From: Aquamicrobium defluvii
GTDB lineage: Bacteria > Pseudomonadota > Alphaproteobacteria > Rhizobiales > Rhizobiaceae
Direction: 5' to 3'
Length of the DNA: 64,000 nt
Assembly (NCBI RefSeq): GCF_004363725.1
Contig: NZ_SNZF01000005.1
Coordinates: 146,046-210,045 of the forward strand
Shown: piece by piece, positions 28,446 through 39,695 of the stretch
Position numbering within the stretch: the stretch's first letter is position 1
Layout of the letters: every line of letters begins with the position of its first letter
Position numbers and translations under genes: made by a program
The notes under the pieces: model-generated
What the model saw: only the letters and a program-made list of their open reading frames with translations
The model's database searches: none
What the model was told of the DNA's origin: nothing

Positions 28446-29231
28446 TCAAGGCCGGGATTGCTCGCCGTTCCCGTCATGCTCCCGGTGTTTGCGCCGCCCG
28501 GCCAGTGAAAACAACAGCACACCCGCGAGCGCTGCCGCAAGACCGTACCATGTCACCGCATATTCGAGGTGATTGTTGGGCAGATCGACGATGGTGACGC
28601 CGCCGGCGGGCCATCCACCGGGATTTGGCGTCGCGTCGGCGTCGAGGAAGAAGGGAACGAGCGTGTAGCCGGAAGGCAATCCGGCTGACGCAGCCATCGC
28701 ATCGCGATCCTTCCAGTAGAATACGTTCTTCCCCGGATCGTTGTCCGGCACGATGCTGGACGGCTTTCCGGCAAGAGGATTGCGGGCCAGACCCGAGACC
28801 GTAAGCGTTCCCTGCACCTGACCTGCGGGCCGGCTGGAAGCTTCCTTCATGCCATAGGGAACGAAGCCGCGATTGACCAGCAGGAAGCGGCCATCCTCCA
28901 GTTTCAGCGGGGTATAGATGTAAAAGCCGGACTGGCCTTTCCATGTGGCCAGAAAATGCCGCTCGCCTTCATGCGCGAAGCTGCCGCTGACCGAAACCGG
29001 CACATAGTCCACATCGCCGCTTTCCCTGAACAACCGTTCCGCCTGCTCCAGAGAAACCGGCGGGGAGTGCATGCGCTGGTCGATGGTGGCAAGCAGATCC
29101 TCTTTCCACTTCAGCCGCTGCACCTGCCAGGTGCCGAGCGACAGCAGTATGGCAAGCGCGACAAGACCCAGCGCCACGGCAAGCCAGAACCGGCCCCGCC
29201 CTGCCTTCTCCATGGCTGGCCTGCCTGTCAT
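28446..29231 (-). CDS. SURF1-family cytochrome oxidase assembly protein
   Basis: A 261-residue inner-membrane protein with one helix at the N-terminus (FWLAVALGLVALAILLSLGT) and one near the C-terminus (AVTWYGLAAALAGVLLFSL), flanking a periplasmic domain with FLVNRGFVP and the terminal HLEYAVTWYGLA that mark SURF1. It helps insert heme a into oxidase subunit I. The ATG at 29231 overlaps the DUF983 stop by 4 bp (ATGA), which decides the start. It is the last gene of the cta cluster. Confidence 0.92.
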   Translation of the reverse strand: MTGRPAMEKAGRGRFWLAVALGLVALAILLSLGTWQVQRLKWKEDLLATIDQRMHSPPVSLEQAERLFRESGDVDYVPVSVSGSFAHEGERHFLATWKGQSGFYIYTPLKLEDGRFLLVNRGFVPYGMKEASSRPAGQVQGTLTVSGLARNPLAGKPSSIVPDNDPGKNVFYWKDRDAMAASAGLPSGYTLVPFFLDADATPNPGGWPAGGVTIVDLPNNHLEYAVTWYGLAAALAGVLLFSLAGRRKHREHDGNGEQSRP

Positions 29232-29635
29232 TCGCTGCGATCCAGCCTGCCCTGCGCCGCCTTGTTGGCATATTGCAGGGTCAGCAGGATGCCCTTGATC
29301 CAGCGCAGCGACAAAAGCCCAAGGATGAGCGTCAGCGGCAGCCACAGCAGCATATGCACCAGCAGCGTGGGGCTGTAGGTCACCTCGACCCAAAGGGCCA
29401 GCCCGACGATGATGAACCCGATGATCAGAATGACGAACACTGCCGGCCCGTCACCGGCATCGGCGTAGGAGTAATCGAGGCCGCAACTGCTGCATTCCCT
29501 GCCCACCGTCAGGAAGCCGGAAAACAGCCTGCCCTCGCCACAGCGCGGACAACGGCCGGCAATGCCCGCGCGTATCGGATCGACAGGCGCCCACAGGGCC
29601 TGATCCTCGCTGTCCGGTGTCTGTTTGTCTGTCAT
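29228..29635 (-). CDS. DUF983 zinc-ribbon membrane protein
   Basis: A 135-residue protein regularly found in alphaproteobacterial cytochrome oxidase clusters. A zinc ribbon CPRCGEGRLFSGFL and CSSCGLDYS lies at about 29-54, followed by two membrane helices (VFVILIIGFIIVGLALW and LLVHMLLWLPLTLILGLL). Biochemical role is unknown; placement suggests oxidase assembly. Separated from ctaE by 187 bp that include a terminator hairpin, so it may have its own promoter, and coupled to SURF1 by ATGA overlap. Confidence 0.9.
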   Translation of the reverse strand: MTDKQTPDSEDQALWAPVDPIRAGIAGRCPRCGEGRLFSGFLTVGRECSSCGLDYSYADAGDGPAVFVILIIGFIIVGLALWVEVTYSPTLLVHMLLWLPLTLILGLLSLRWIKGILLTLQYANKAAQGRLDRSE

Positions 29636-29769
29636 CTTCCCATCCCGAAGGCGCCGCCGCCTGCTCAGCTATTACCGGAAGGCGCTCAACCCCGTTCGTG
29701 CCGTCCGGAGTCGGCCGGGGCTTGCCGCTTCCTTGCGAACACTGCTCTACCAGCCGGAAGCCAAAAAGG

Positions 29770-29801
29770 AAAAGGCGGCCACGCTGTCGCAGCCGCCTTT
29801 T
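29770..29801 (-). terminator. Rho-independent terminator after ctaE
   Basis: AAAAGGCGGC (29770-29779) and GCCGCCTTTT (29792-29801) form a perfect 10-bp stem. On the minus strand the stem is followed by a T-rich run ending TCCTTTTTGG, 21 bp beyond the ctaE stop. Confidence 0.8.
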
Positions 29802-29822
29802 CATTCAATGTCCGCTTCTGCC

Positions 29823-30701
29823 TCAGTGGACCGCGATGTCGGCGCCTACCGAGGCCCAGACATAGATCGTGGCGTAGAGGAAGAGCCAGACCACGTCGAC
29901 GAAGTGCCAGTACCATGCAGCGGCTTCAAGACCGAAATGCTGCCTGGGCGTGAAATCGCCGCGAACTGCCCGGATCAGGCACACGATCAGGAAGATGGTT
30001 CCGACGAAGACGTGGAAGCCATGGAAACCGGTCGCCATGAAGAAAGTGGCGCCGTAGATCGAATCCTTGAAGTTGAACGGAGCGTGGATGTACTCGTAGG
30101 CCTGCACGAAGCTGAAAAGCACGCCGAGCGCCACGGTGATCGCAAGTCCGTTGATCAGGCCCTTGCGATCGTTGTGCAGCAGGGCATGGTGGGCCCACGT
30201 CAGGGTCGTGCCCGACAGCAGCAGGATGATGGTGTTATAGAGCGGCAGATAGAAGGGGTCGAGAACCTCGATACCCTTCGGCGGCCAGATGCCTCCGGTA
30301 TATTCGTTGCGTGCATACTGCGCGACCTCTCCGGGGAAAAGGCTGGCATCGAAGAACGCCCAGAACCAGGCAACGAAGAACATCACCTCCGAGGCGATGA
30401 ACATGATCATCCCGTAGCGCAGGTGAAGCGATACCACCCGCGTGTGATGGCCCTCATGCGCTTCCTTTACCGTGTCCGACCACCAGCCATACATGGTGTA
30501 GAGGACGATGAGCACGCCGATCCAGAACAGCCATGGCGACGCCATGTTGATGCCGAAGACGGGAAACTCGTTCCCCTTCAGATACTGCATCCAGAAGACG
30601 CCGCCGATGCACATGACCAGCGCACCGAGCGAGCCGAGGACAGGCCAGGGGCTCGGGTCGAGGATATGATAGTCGTGTTGTTTCGCGTGTGCTTCAGCCA
30701 T
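29823..30701 (-). CDS. ctaE: Cytochrome c oxidase subunit III
   Basis: A 292-residue membrane subunit of the aa3 oxidase with seven predicted helices. Family marks include YHILDPSPWPVLGS at the N-terminus, MIMFIASEVMFFVAWFWAFF near 95-115 with the conserved acidic residue, EHIHAPF-like YIHAPFNFKDSIYG, and the C-terminal FHGFHVFVGTIFL and WYWHFVDVVWLFLY. It stabilises subunit I turnover and lipid/oxygen access. It starts 2 bp after the ctaG stop codon region and ends before a terminator. Confidence 0.97.
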   Translation of the reverse strand: MAEAHAKQHDYHILDPSPWPVLGSLGALVMCIGGVFWMQYLKGNEFPVFGINMASPWLFWIGVLIVLYTMYGWWSDTVKEAHEGHHTRVVSLHLRYGMIMFIASEVMFFVAWFWAFFDASLFPGEVAQYARNEYTGGIWPPKGIEVLDPFYLPLYNTIILLLSGTTLTWAHHALLHNDRKGLINGLAITVALGVLFSFVQAYEYIHAPFNFKDSIYGATFFMATGFHGFHVFVGTIFLIVCLIRAVRGDFTPRQHFGLEAAAWYWHFVDVVWLFLYATIYVWASVGADIAVH

Positions 30702-30702
30702 C

Positions 30703-31332
30703 TCAGCCCCCGAGGTTTTCTTCGGTATTCGTTGCGGGTTCGTTGTCTGTATCGATCGAGCCGGTGACTGCGGAGTCGACCTTGCTGATCGGGAACATGG
30801 TGTAGGACAGGGTGATGGTCTTCACGTTCTTCAGTTCCGGTACATCCACGATGTCGGGATCGACGAAGAAGATCACCGGCATGTCCATCGTTTCGCCGGC
30901 GGCGAGCGTGGTGTCGGTGAAGCAGAAGCATTCCACCTTGTTGAAATAGGCTCCGGCCGTTTCCGGCGTCACGTTGAAGGTGGCACGGCCCCCGGTCGGC
31001 ACGGACGCCATGTTGGTGGCGGTGTAATGCGCCTGCGCCGTCTCGCCGATCCTGACCGTGATCGAGCGGTCGACCGGCGCGAATTTCCATGGCACGCCGC
31101 CGGCCGTGTTGGCGTCGAAGCGGATCGTGATGTCGCGGTCGAGCACGCGGTCCGAATACTGGGTCACGCGCTGGGTGGTGCCGCCGTAGCCGGTCACCTG
31201 ACAGAACAGCGTATAGAGCGGCACGGCCGCATAGGCCATGCCGACCATGCCGCAGAAGAAGGCGACACAAAGCGCCGCAATCCTGCGGTTCCCCTTCTGC
31301 CTGGCCTCGTCCTTGTCGGAAGCGGTGGTCAT
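30703..31332 (-). CDS. ctaG: Cytochrome c oxidase assembly protein CtaG (Cox11)
   Basis: Copper chaperone that builds the CuB site of subunit I. The 209 residues have one N-terminal helix ([24 protein letters not shown]), the conserved [12 protein letters not shown] and the copper-binding pair in [11 protein letters not shown]. The Cox11 end FFVDP and LSYTMF is present. The start at 31332 ([10 protein letters not shown]) is preferred to one four codons upstream. It is flanked by the small ctaI-like gene and ctaE, the usual order. Confidence 0.95.
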   Translation of the reverse strand: MTTASDKDEARQKGNRRIAALCVAFFCGMVGMAYAAVPLYTLFCQVTGYGGTTQRVTQYSDRVLDRDITIRFDANTAGGVPWKFAPVDRSITVRIGETAQAHYTATNMASVPTGGRATFNVTPETAGAYFNKVECFCFTDTTLAAGETMDMPVIFFVDPDIVDVPELKNVKTITLSYTMFPISKVDSAVTGSIDTDNEPATNTEENLGG

Positions 31333-31340
31333 GTCCTCCC

Positions 31341-31508
31341 TCAAAACGGTCTGTTGAGAACGGCAGGGCCGAATTTCGCCAGCGTGGCAACATAGAAGAC
31401 GACGACAAGGCCGGCCAGAGCCAGACCGATGGCGATCGAGCGCCAGCGGCGGGTCTTCTTCTGCTTTTCGGTCAGATCGACCATTTCAAGCTTGTCCATG
31501 GCGCTCAT
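31341..31508 (-). CDS. Small membrane protein of the oxidase cluster (CoxF/CtaI type)
   Basis: A 55-residue protein with charged N-terminus ([18 protein letters not shown]) and one membrane helix ([19 protein letters not shown]). Small proteins of this shape sit between ctaB and ctaG in many rhizobia and are usually named CoxF or CtaI; function is unclear. Its ATG at 31508 overlaps the ctaB stop by 4 bp (ATGA), supporting it as a real gene although it is short. Confidence 0.8.
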   Translation of the reverse strand: MSAMDKLEMVDLTEKQKKTRRWRSIAIGLALAGLVVVFYVATLAKFGPAVLNRPF

Positions 31509-32446
31509 GCTCCAAGGCCCGTCAGGTGGGCGATAAGCCTGTCGCCGAGATAGGCGGCAAAGATCACGAAAAGATAGATCAGCGAGAATCCGAACAGCGA
31601 CTTCGCAGGCGCCATGGCCTTGTCCTGGTCTGGCATCTTCAGCACCTTCCATGCATACCAGACGAAGCCGAGGCCCAATGAAAGCGATACAACGCCGTAG
31701 AACAGCGTCGTGTAGCCAAGCAGCCACGGCGCCACGCCAACCGGCGCGAGCAGCAGCGCATAGGCGAAAATCTGGCGGCGTGTCGACGCATGGCCGGCCC
31801 GGTTGGGCATCATCGGGATTCCCGCGCGCTCGTAATCGCCGGACTTGAACAGGGCCAGCGCCCAGAAATGCGGAGGCGTCCACAGGAAGATGATGAGGAA
31901 GAGGATCACGCTTTCGAGGCTGATGCTGCCGGTTGCGGCAGCCCAGCCGATCATGGGCGGGAAGGAGCCGGCAGCACCGCCGATGACGATGTTCTGCGGT
32001 GTCCAGCGCTTCAGCCACATGGTGTAGATGACGGCATAGAAGAAAATTGTGAAGGCCAGCAGCGACGCCGACAGCCAGTTGACCAGCACGCCAAGCGTCA
32101 TCACCGACAGCACCGAGAGCACGAGGCCGAAACCGAGCGCCTCGCCGGGGGTGACCCGACCGGCCGGAACCGGGCGGCTGGCGGTACGGCTCATGATCTT
32201 GTCGATATCGGCATCGTACCACATGTTCAGCGCGCCGGACGCGCCCGCGCCGATGGCGATTGCCAGAATGGCGATGATGGCAAGCAGAGGGTTCATCGAC
32301 CCCGGCGCGGCGACAAGGCCGACAACCGCGGTGAACACGACCAGCGACATCACGCGCGGCTTCAGCAGCGCGATATAGTCACCGGGCGTCGCTTCCGACA
32401 TGCGGAACGGCGCATCATCAATGTTTCTGTCGTCGATCAGGGCCAT
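31505..32446 (-). CDS. ctaB: Protoheme IX farnesyltransferase (heme O synthase)
   Basis: UbiA-family prenyltransferase that adds a farnesyl group to heme b, the first step to heme a for the oxidase. The 313 residues have nine hydrophobic segments, the first Asp-rich site [19 protein letters not shown] near 90-108 and the second loop near residue 170-190 with [20 protein letters not shown]. The farnesyl donor links it to the ispH and dxs pathway genes in this window. It lies 73 bp after ctaD across a perfect hairpin and is coupled to the small ctaI-like gene. Confidence 0.96.
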   Translation of the reverse strand: MALIDDRNIDDAPFRMSEATPGDYIALLKPRVMSLVVFTAVVGLVAAPGSMNPLLAIIAILAIAIGAGASGALNMWYDADIDKIMSRTASRPVPAGRVTPGEALGFGLVLSVLSVMTLGVLVNWLSASLLAFTIFFYAVIYTMWLKRWTPQNIVIGGAAGSFPPMIGWAAATGSISLESVILFLIIFLWTPPHFWALALFKSGDYERAGIPMMPNRAGHASTRRQIFAYALLLAPVGVAPWLLGYTTLFYGVVSLSLGLGFVWYAWKVLKMPDQDKAMAPAKSLFGFSLIYLFVIFAAYLGDRLIAHLTGLGA

Positions 32447-32479
32447 GCGTACTCAAAGTCCGATCATTCCGTGTGACCA

Positions 32480-32503
32480 AACCGCCGGCCGGAGCCGGCG
32501 GTT
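32480..32503. terminator. Hairpin between ctaD and ctaB (possible attenuator)
   Basis: AACCGCCGGC (32480-32489) and GCCGGCGGTT (32494-32503) form a perfect 10-bp stem with a 4-base loop, 17 bp after the ctaD stop. On the minus strand only a short TTTGGT follows, so termination would be partial. It may set the ratio of structural subunits to assembly factors or protect the mRNA end. Confidence 0.6.
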
Positions 32504-32519
32504 CGCATTCAGGTCCGCA

Positions 32520-35070
<2,551 letters not shown>

Positions 35071-35404
35071 CGCCCTTATCATCTCCCTTGCTCGCACATC
35101 CGGCGCGAGAATAATCCAATTGATGCCGGAACGGGAATCCCGGACAGTCGATGGTGGTTCAAACCATACTCTGTTTCCCTCCGCAAGGAAGGACCGGGGT
35201 CATCCATGCGGCATTTTTGCGCGCGGCATCGCAGCACCGCGCCTGCCCCGATGTAAGCGCATTCTTGCCGCGAGCCGGCCGCATGGGCAAAATAGAGGTG
35301 CAAAAACCGCATTATTGTCGCGTCCGGAAGCAATTGGGCGCGCCCGCATCCTTCCGCTCCGCGCATGGGCGGCTTAAAGTGAGGCGATTCGCAGTGGAGC
35401 CGTC
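35071..35404. promoter_or_regulatory. Divergent promoter region of ctaC and ialB
   Basis: A gap of 334 bp between the start of ctaC (minus) and ialB (plus), expected to hold both promoters. An AAGGGAG sequence lies shortly before the ctaC start. No clear sigma-70 boxes, operator or gene could be assigned; small open frames here do not resemble proteins. Confidence 0.4.
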
Positions 35405-35929
35405 ATGAAGTCTTGGGTTTCGGGAACCTTGGCGAAGGTCACCTTTCTCGCCGCCTTGCTGGGGGTGATGTCAGTTTCGGGCTCAGCCCTTGCGCAGCAG
35501 AGCGGCACGGTGCGCTCGACCCATGGCGCGTGGTCCGTGATCTGCGACACGCCTCCGGGCGCGACCGCCGAACAATGCGTGATGATGCAGAATGTCGTCG
35601 CCGAAGACAGGCCCGAAATGGGCCTTTCGGTCGTCGTGCTGCGCACGGCCGACAACAAGGCGGAAATCCTGCGCGTGCTGGCGCCGCTCGGCGTGCTCCT
35701 GCCCAACGGCCTCGGCCTCAACGTGGACGGCAAGGATATCGGCCGCGCCTATTTCGTGCGCTGCTTCCAGGACGGCTGCTATGCCGAAGTGATCCTTGAA
35801 AAGCAGCTGCTCGATACGCTCAAGGCCGGCGCATCCGCCACGTTCATCATATTCCAGACGCCGGAAGAAGGCATCGGCATCCCGGTCGATCTCAAGGGAT
35901 TCGCCGACGGTTTCGCCGCACTGCCCTGA
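35405..35929 (+). CDS. Invasion-associated locus B (IalB) family protein
   Basis: A 174-residue secreted protein. The signal peptide ends at SALAQQ near residue 30; the mature domain begins RSTHGAWSVICDTPPG and contains CVMMQNVV, FVRCFQDGCYAEVIL and FQTPEEGIGIPVDLKGF, the IalB family pattern with two cysteine pairs. IalB promotes erythrocyte invasion in Bartonella; in free-living relatives the role is unknown, probably envelope-related. A strong terminator follows, so it is probably monocistronic. Confidence 0.9.
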   Translation: MKSWVSGTLAKVTFLAALLGVMSVSGSALAQQSGTVRSTHGAWSVICDTPPGATAEQCVMMQNVVAEDRPEMGLSVVVLRTADNKAEILRVLAPLGVLLPNGLGLNVDGKDIGRAYFVRCFQDGCYAEVILEKQLLDTLKAGASATFIIFQTPEEGIGIPVDLKGFADGFAALP

Positions 35930-35973
35930 CCCGGCGCTTCGGTCGGTTCTTGCCCCTCCGCTCATTGCCGAAC

Positions 35974-36011
35974 GGGTCTCGCACGCTTACATGGCGGCGA
36001 GACCCTTTTTT
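35974..36011 (+). terminator. Rho-independent terminator after ialB
   Basis: GGGTCTCGC (35974-35982) and GCGAGACCC (35997-36005) form a perfect 9-bp stem, followed directly by six T (36006-36011), 45 bp after the ialB stop. Confidence 0.9.
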
Positions 36012-36082
36012 GTTCCAGCATCGGGCCAGCGCGAGAACCGCGCCACATATTCCGCTCCGATGCTCACGTTCGAGGACATGTC

Positions 36083-37495
36083 ATGACCAGCCTGCTTTCC
36101 CAGTTCGACATTTCCGAGGATCGCATCCGAACGCTCGTGGCAGACACGCTGCGTGGCGCGGACGATGGCGAACTGTTCCTCGAACACAGCGAGAACGAAT
36201 CGCTGATGCTCGACAACGGCAGGCTGAAGACCGCCAACTTCAATACCGACCGCGGTTTCGGCCTGCGCGCGGTTGCCGGCGAGGCTGTGGGCTACGCCCA
36301 TTCGAGCGAACTTTCCCATGCCGCCCTGCTGCGCGCCACCGACGCGGTCGCGACCGTGAGTAACGGGCATGAAGGCACGCTTGCCGATGCGCCGGCGCGC
36401 ACCAACCGCCATCTCTATTCCGACGAGAACCCTATCCCCGCACCCGGCTTCGAGGCCAAGGCGAAGCTCCTGCAGGAGATCGACGCTCATCTGCGGAACG
36501 CCGACCCGCGCGTGCGGCAGGTGACGGCCTCGCTCTCCTCCTCGTGGCAGCATGTGGAAATCCTGCGCGGCGACGGGCAGGTCGTGCGCGACATCCGCCC
36601 GCTGGTGCGCATGAACGTCGCGGTCGTCGTCGGTGACGGCGACCGGCAGGAAAGCGGGTCCTACGGCACGGGCGGGCGCAAGGCATTCGGCGAGTTCCTC
36701 GCGGAAGAGAACTGGAAATATGCCGCAGGCGAGGCGCTGCGGCAGGCGCTGGTCAATCTCCAAGCGGCTCCGGCCCCTGCCGGAACCTTCGACATCGTGC
36801 TGGCCAACGGCTGGCCCGGCGTGATGCTGCACGAGGCGGTCGGCCACGGGCTCGAAGGCGACTTCAACCGCAAGAAGACCTCCGCCTTCGCCGGCCTGAT
36901 GGGACAACAGGTGGCCGCCAAAGGCGTCACCGTTGTCGATGACGGCACATTTCCCGAACGCCGCGGCTCGATCACCGTCGACGACGAGGGCACGCCTAGC
37001 GCCCACAATGTCCTGATCGAGGACGGAAAGCTCGTCGGCTACATGCAGGACCGGCAGAACGCCCGGCTGATGGGCATGACGGCAACCGGCAACGGACGCC
37101 GCGAGGGGTACGCCCACCGGCCGATGCCGCGCATGACCAACACCTACATGATGTCCGGCGACAAGACGCCCGAGGAAATCATCGCCTCGGTGAAGAAGGG
37201 CATCTACGCCGTATCCTTCGGCGGCGGGCAGGTGGATATCACCTCCGGCAAGTTCGTGTTCGGCTGCACCGAAGCCTACATGATCGAGGACGGCAAGGTG
37301 ACGCAGCCGATCAAGGGCGCCATGCTGATCGGCAACGGCCCCGACGCCATGCACCGCGTCACCATGGTCGGCAACGACATGAAACTCGACACCGGCATCG
37401 GCAATTGCGGCAAGGCCGGCCAATGGGTTCCCGTGGGCGTCGGCCAGCCGCATCTGCGCATGAACCAGATGACGGTTGGCGGCACACAGGTCTGA
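36083..37495 (+). CDS. tldD: Metalloprotease TldD
   Basis: A 470-residue subunit of the TldD/TldE (PmbA) zinc protease, which trims peptides such as microcins and unfolded substrates. The HExxxH zinc site is in MLHEAVGHGLEGDFNRK near residue 250, with the distal Cys/His region KFVFGCTEAYMIEDGKV and NGPDAMHRVTMVGND near 400-425. Length is normal. Its partner TldE is not in the window. Transcription begins after the ialB terminator. Confidence 0.95.
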   Translation: MTSLLSQFDISEDRIRTLVADTLRGADDGELFLEHSENESLMLDNGRLKTANFNTDRGFGLRAVAGEAVGYAHSSELSHAALLRATDAVATVSNGHEGTLADAPARTNRHLYSDENPIPAPGFEAKAKLLQEIDAHLRNADPRVRQVTASLSSSWQHVEILRGDGQVVRDIRPLVRMNVAVVVGDGDRQESGSYGTGGRKAFGEFLAEENWKYAAGEALRQALVNLQAAPAPAGTFDIVLANGWPGVMLHEAVGHGLEGDFNRKKTSAFAGLMGQQVAAKGVTVVDDGTFPERRGSITVDDEGTPSAHNVLIEDGKLVGYMQDRQNARLMGMTATGNGRREGYAHRPMPRMTNTYMMSGDKTPEEIIASVKKGIYAVSFGGGQVDITSGKFVFGCTEAYMIEDGKVTQPIKGAMLIGNGPDAMHRVTMVGNDMKLDTGIGNCGKAGQWVPVGVGQPHLRMNQMTVGGTQV

Positions 37496-37501
37496 ACGGC
37501 G

Positions 37502-38011
37502 TCACATCCACGAGGCGGCTGATCTGGGCAGCCTGTGATCGGGGTCGATGACGGTAAGTTCCGGCGCGCCCTTGCCGTTCCAGCGCCATAGCGCCACACA
37601 GGTGCCGCCCGGAGACATGAAGGACGGGTAGATCACCCCGTCCCACCCTTGCCGCAAAAGTTTCGCGCGCAGCCTGTGGGTGTCGGGAACCTTGCCGCGA
37701 TCCATCATGTCGCGCCATTCGCAGGCATGGATCGACGGCTCTATGCTCAGGGCGTCCAGCGTCTCAGCGTCGGTGAGGTCGGCAAGCCGCGCGCCGGTCA
37801 GTTCGAGCCGGGCGATCAGCGCCGGGTGCTGGACGAAGCCCTGATTGTACTCTGCCCAGGCGGTAGACAATTCGCGCGCGGCATAGATGGCCGGTGCCCC
37901 GACCGGGTTCCAGCGCCCGCCGAAACGGGCCGCGCCCTCGCCCGACAAAGGCAGGTGCGCCCATTGCGGCACGAAAGCGCGCCACAGGGTAAGCGGCGCT
38001 TTATCAGGCAT
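37502..38011 (-). CDS. RES-domain toxin
   Basis: A 169-residue RES-domain protein, the toxin of type II RES/Xre systems; characterised members break down NAD+ and stop growth. The core GGRWNPVGAPAIYAA carries the conserved Arg and Tyr, followed by STAWAEYNQG with the conserved Glu, and the C-terminal WDGVIYPSFMSPGGTCVALW. The ATG overlaps the antitoxin stop by 8 bp (ATGCCTGA), giving tight translational coupling. All three key residues appear present, so an active toxin is predicted. Confidence 0.9.
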   Translation of the reverse strand: MPDKAPLTLWRAFVPQWAHLPLSGEGAARFGGRWNPVGAPAIYAARELSTAWAEYNQGFVQHPALIARLELTGARLADLTDAETLDALSIEPSIHACEWRDMMDRGKVPDTHRLRAKLLRQGWDGVIYPSFMSPGGTCVALWRWNGKGAPELTVIDPDHRLPRSAASWM

Positions 38012-38375
38012 AGACGCCGGAGCGCACAGCCTCCAGATAGGCGAGCACCTTGTCGGCCTTGCCCTCGCGCACAAGGTCGTAGGCAGTCTTGCCGGCCCAG
38101 CCGGGTATTGGCTGGTGCTTGAACCAGATCGCGGCGCGGCGCTCGTCGCCCGACATTTCCCCGGCCATCGTCAATATGCGCACGACGGGGCTCAGCGCCG
38201 CATCCACCTTGCGCGCGCCGGTTTTGGCGGCCAGCGTGTTGCGGGCGACACCGATCAGCGCCGCCAGTTCGGAAAGGGTTACGCCGAGCAATTCCGCCAC
38301 CCGCCTCGGCGAGAGGAAGGGCGAACCGCCTTCGCCAAAACGCGAAGCATGAAATGCAAGAGCCATGGAGGCCAT
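38004..38375 (-). CDS. Xre/MbcA/ParS-type antitoxin
   Basis: A 123-residue antitoxin of the RES toxin. The N-terminal half has an Xre-like helix-turn-helix (RRVAELLGVTLSELAALIG then VARNTLAAKTG), the C-terminal half the toxin-binding DUF2384 domain (MAGEMSGDERRAAIWFKHQP, PGWAGKTAYDLVREGKADKV, LAYLEAVRSG). It precedes and overlaps the toxin gene, the usual order, and is likely to repress its own promoter in the AT-richer gap before 38454. An ATG three codons in (38366) is an alternative start. Confidence 0.9.
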   Translation of the reverse strand: MASMALAFHASRFGEGGSPFLSPRRVAELLGVTLSELAALIGVARNTLAAKTGARKVDAALSPVVRILTMAGEMSGDERRAAIWFKHQPIPGWAGKTAYDLVREGKADKVLAYLEAVRSGVYA

Positions 38376-38453
38376 AGTTCATCCTCCTTTCATATTTTGA
38401 ACATCATGTGCTCAAAATAAGCGCAAACGGCGCGCATTTCAAGCGCACCGCTT

Positions 38454-39695
38454 TTATCGCCTTTTCTTCGGCTTCTCCAGCAGAGCCACGGCCTCGACAT
38501 GCGCCGACCACAGGAACTGGTCGATGGGTATGACCTGCCTGAGCCGGTAGCCGCCGGCAAGCAGGATGGCGAGGTCGCGCGCGAGCGTGACGGGATTGCA
38601 CGATACCGCCGCGACCAGCGGCACATCGGAGCGCGCGATCTGCCGGCACTGGTCTTCCGCGCCGGCGCGCGGCGGATCGAAGACCAGCCCGTCGAACGCG
38701 TTCAGTTCCTTGAAGGTGAGCGGGCGACGGAACAGGTCGCGCTTTTCCGAGGTCACCCGCTTCAGGCCGGGTGCGTAACGGAAGCCTCGGTCCAGAGCGG
38801 CAAGGGCTGCTGCTTCGCCTTCCACCGCATGCACTTCGGATTTTGCCGCCAGCCGCAGCGCGAAGCTGCCGCAACCGGCAAAAAGATCGGCCACCTTCTT
38901 CGCCCGTGCCAGATGCCGGCCGACCAGATCGGCCATGGTCTGCTCGGCCGGTTCCGTTGCCTGAAGGAACGAGCCGGGCGGGACCGGAACGGCCGCAGCA
39001 CCGAACATCACCACCGGCTTCTGCGGCTCGATGATGATCTCGCCATCCACCGACAGCCGCGCCAGCCCATGGCCGATGACGAAATTGGCCGCGATCTGGC
39101 GCTGGCGTTCGCCCATGCGCCCCGAATCGGAAGCGGCGACATCAAGGCCGGATGCCGTGACGGTTACGGTCATATGGAACGGCTTCGGCGTGGCGCAGAT
39201 CAGGCTGCCGAGTTCACGCAGCAAATCCAGCGCGCCGACGATCTGCGGAAGCGCGATGGGGCATTCGTCAAGGTCGACGATCTGCGTGGACATATGCCGG
39301 TTGAAGCCGAGCAGCAGCCCCGCCTCGGTGCGCCGCGCACTCAGCGTCACCCGGCGGCGCGTATGCGGCGCGCAGGGTACCAGATCGTCCACTTCGCATT
39401 CGATGCGCGCGCCTTTCAGGGCATGAACGACCTTGTCGCGCTTCCAGGCGCGGTAAGCCGAATCCTCAAGATGCTGCAAGGCGCAACCGCCGCAATCGCC
39501 GAAGTGGCGGCAGGCGGGCTCGACACGGAGCGGCGATTTCTCCAGCACCGCCATCAGCGTCGCGCGGTCGCGCTCGCGGGCGGCGGTCACCACCTCGCCA
39601 GCCAGCGTGAAGGGGATGAACACCTGCCCGCTTTCGGTATTGGCCACGCCGTCGCCCTGCGCGCCCAGCCTGTCGATCGTAAAGCGCGCGCTCAT
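38454..39695 (-). CDS. RNA (uracil-C5) methyltransferase, RlmD/RlmC family
   Basis: SAM-dependent enzyme that makes 5-methyluridine in rRNA. The 413 residues have a TRAM-like N-terminus, iron-sulfur Cys in ACRHFGDCGGCALQH (Cys62, Cys68, Cys71) with the fourth in LDECPIA, SAM-binding VADLFAGCGSFALRLA near 265-280, DPPRAG and catalytic Cys in AVSCNPVTLARDL, with the general base Glu in HVEAVALLEK. Which uridine is modified cannot be told. Its ATG overlaps the stop of the TlyA-like gene by 4 bp. Confidence 0.92.
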   Translation of the reverse strand: MSARFTIDRLGAQGDGVANTESGQVFIPFTLAGEVVTAARERDRATLMAVLEKSPLRVEPACRHFGDCGGCALQHLEDSAYRAWKRDKVVHALKGARIECEVDDLVPCAPHTRRRVTLSARRTEAGLLLGFNRHMSTQIVDLDECPIALPQIVGALDLLRELGSLICATPKPFHMTVTVTASGLDVAASDSGRMGERQRQIAANFVIGHGLARLSVDGEIIIEPQKPVVMFGAAAVPVPPGSFLQATEPAEQTMADLVGRHLARAKKVADLFAGCGSFALRLAAKSEVHAVEGEAAALAALDRGFRYAPGLKRVTSEKRDLFRRPLTFKELNAFDGLVFDPPRAGAEDQCRQIARSDVPLVAAVSCNPVTLARDLAILLAGGYRLRQVIPIDQFLWSAHVEAVALLEKPKKRR

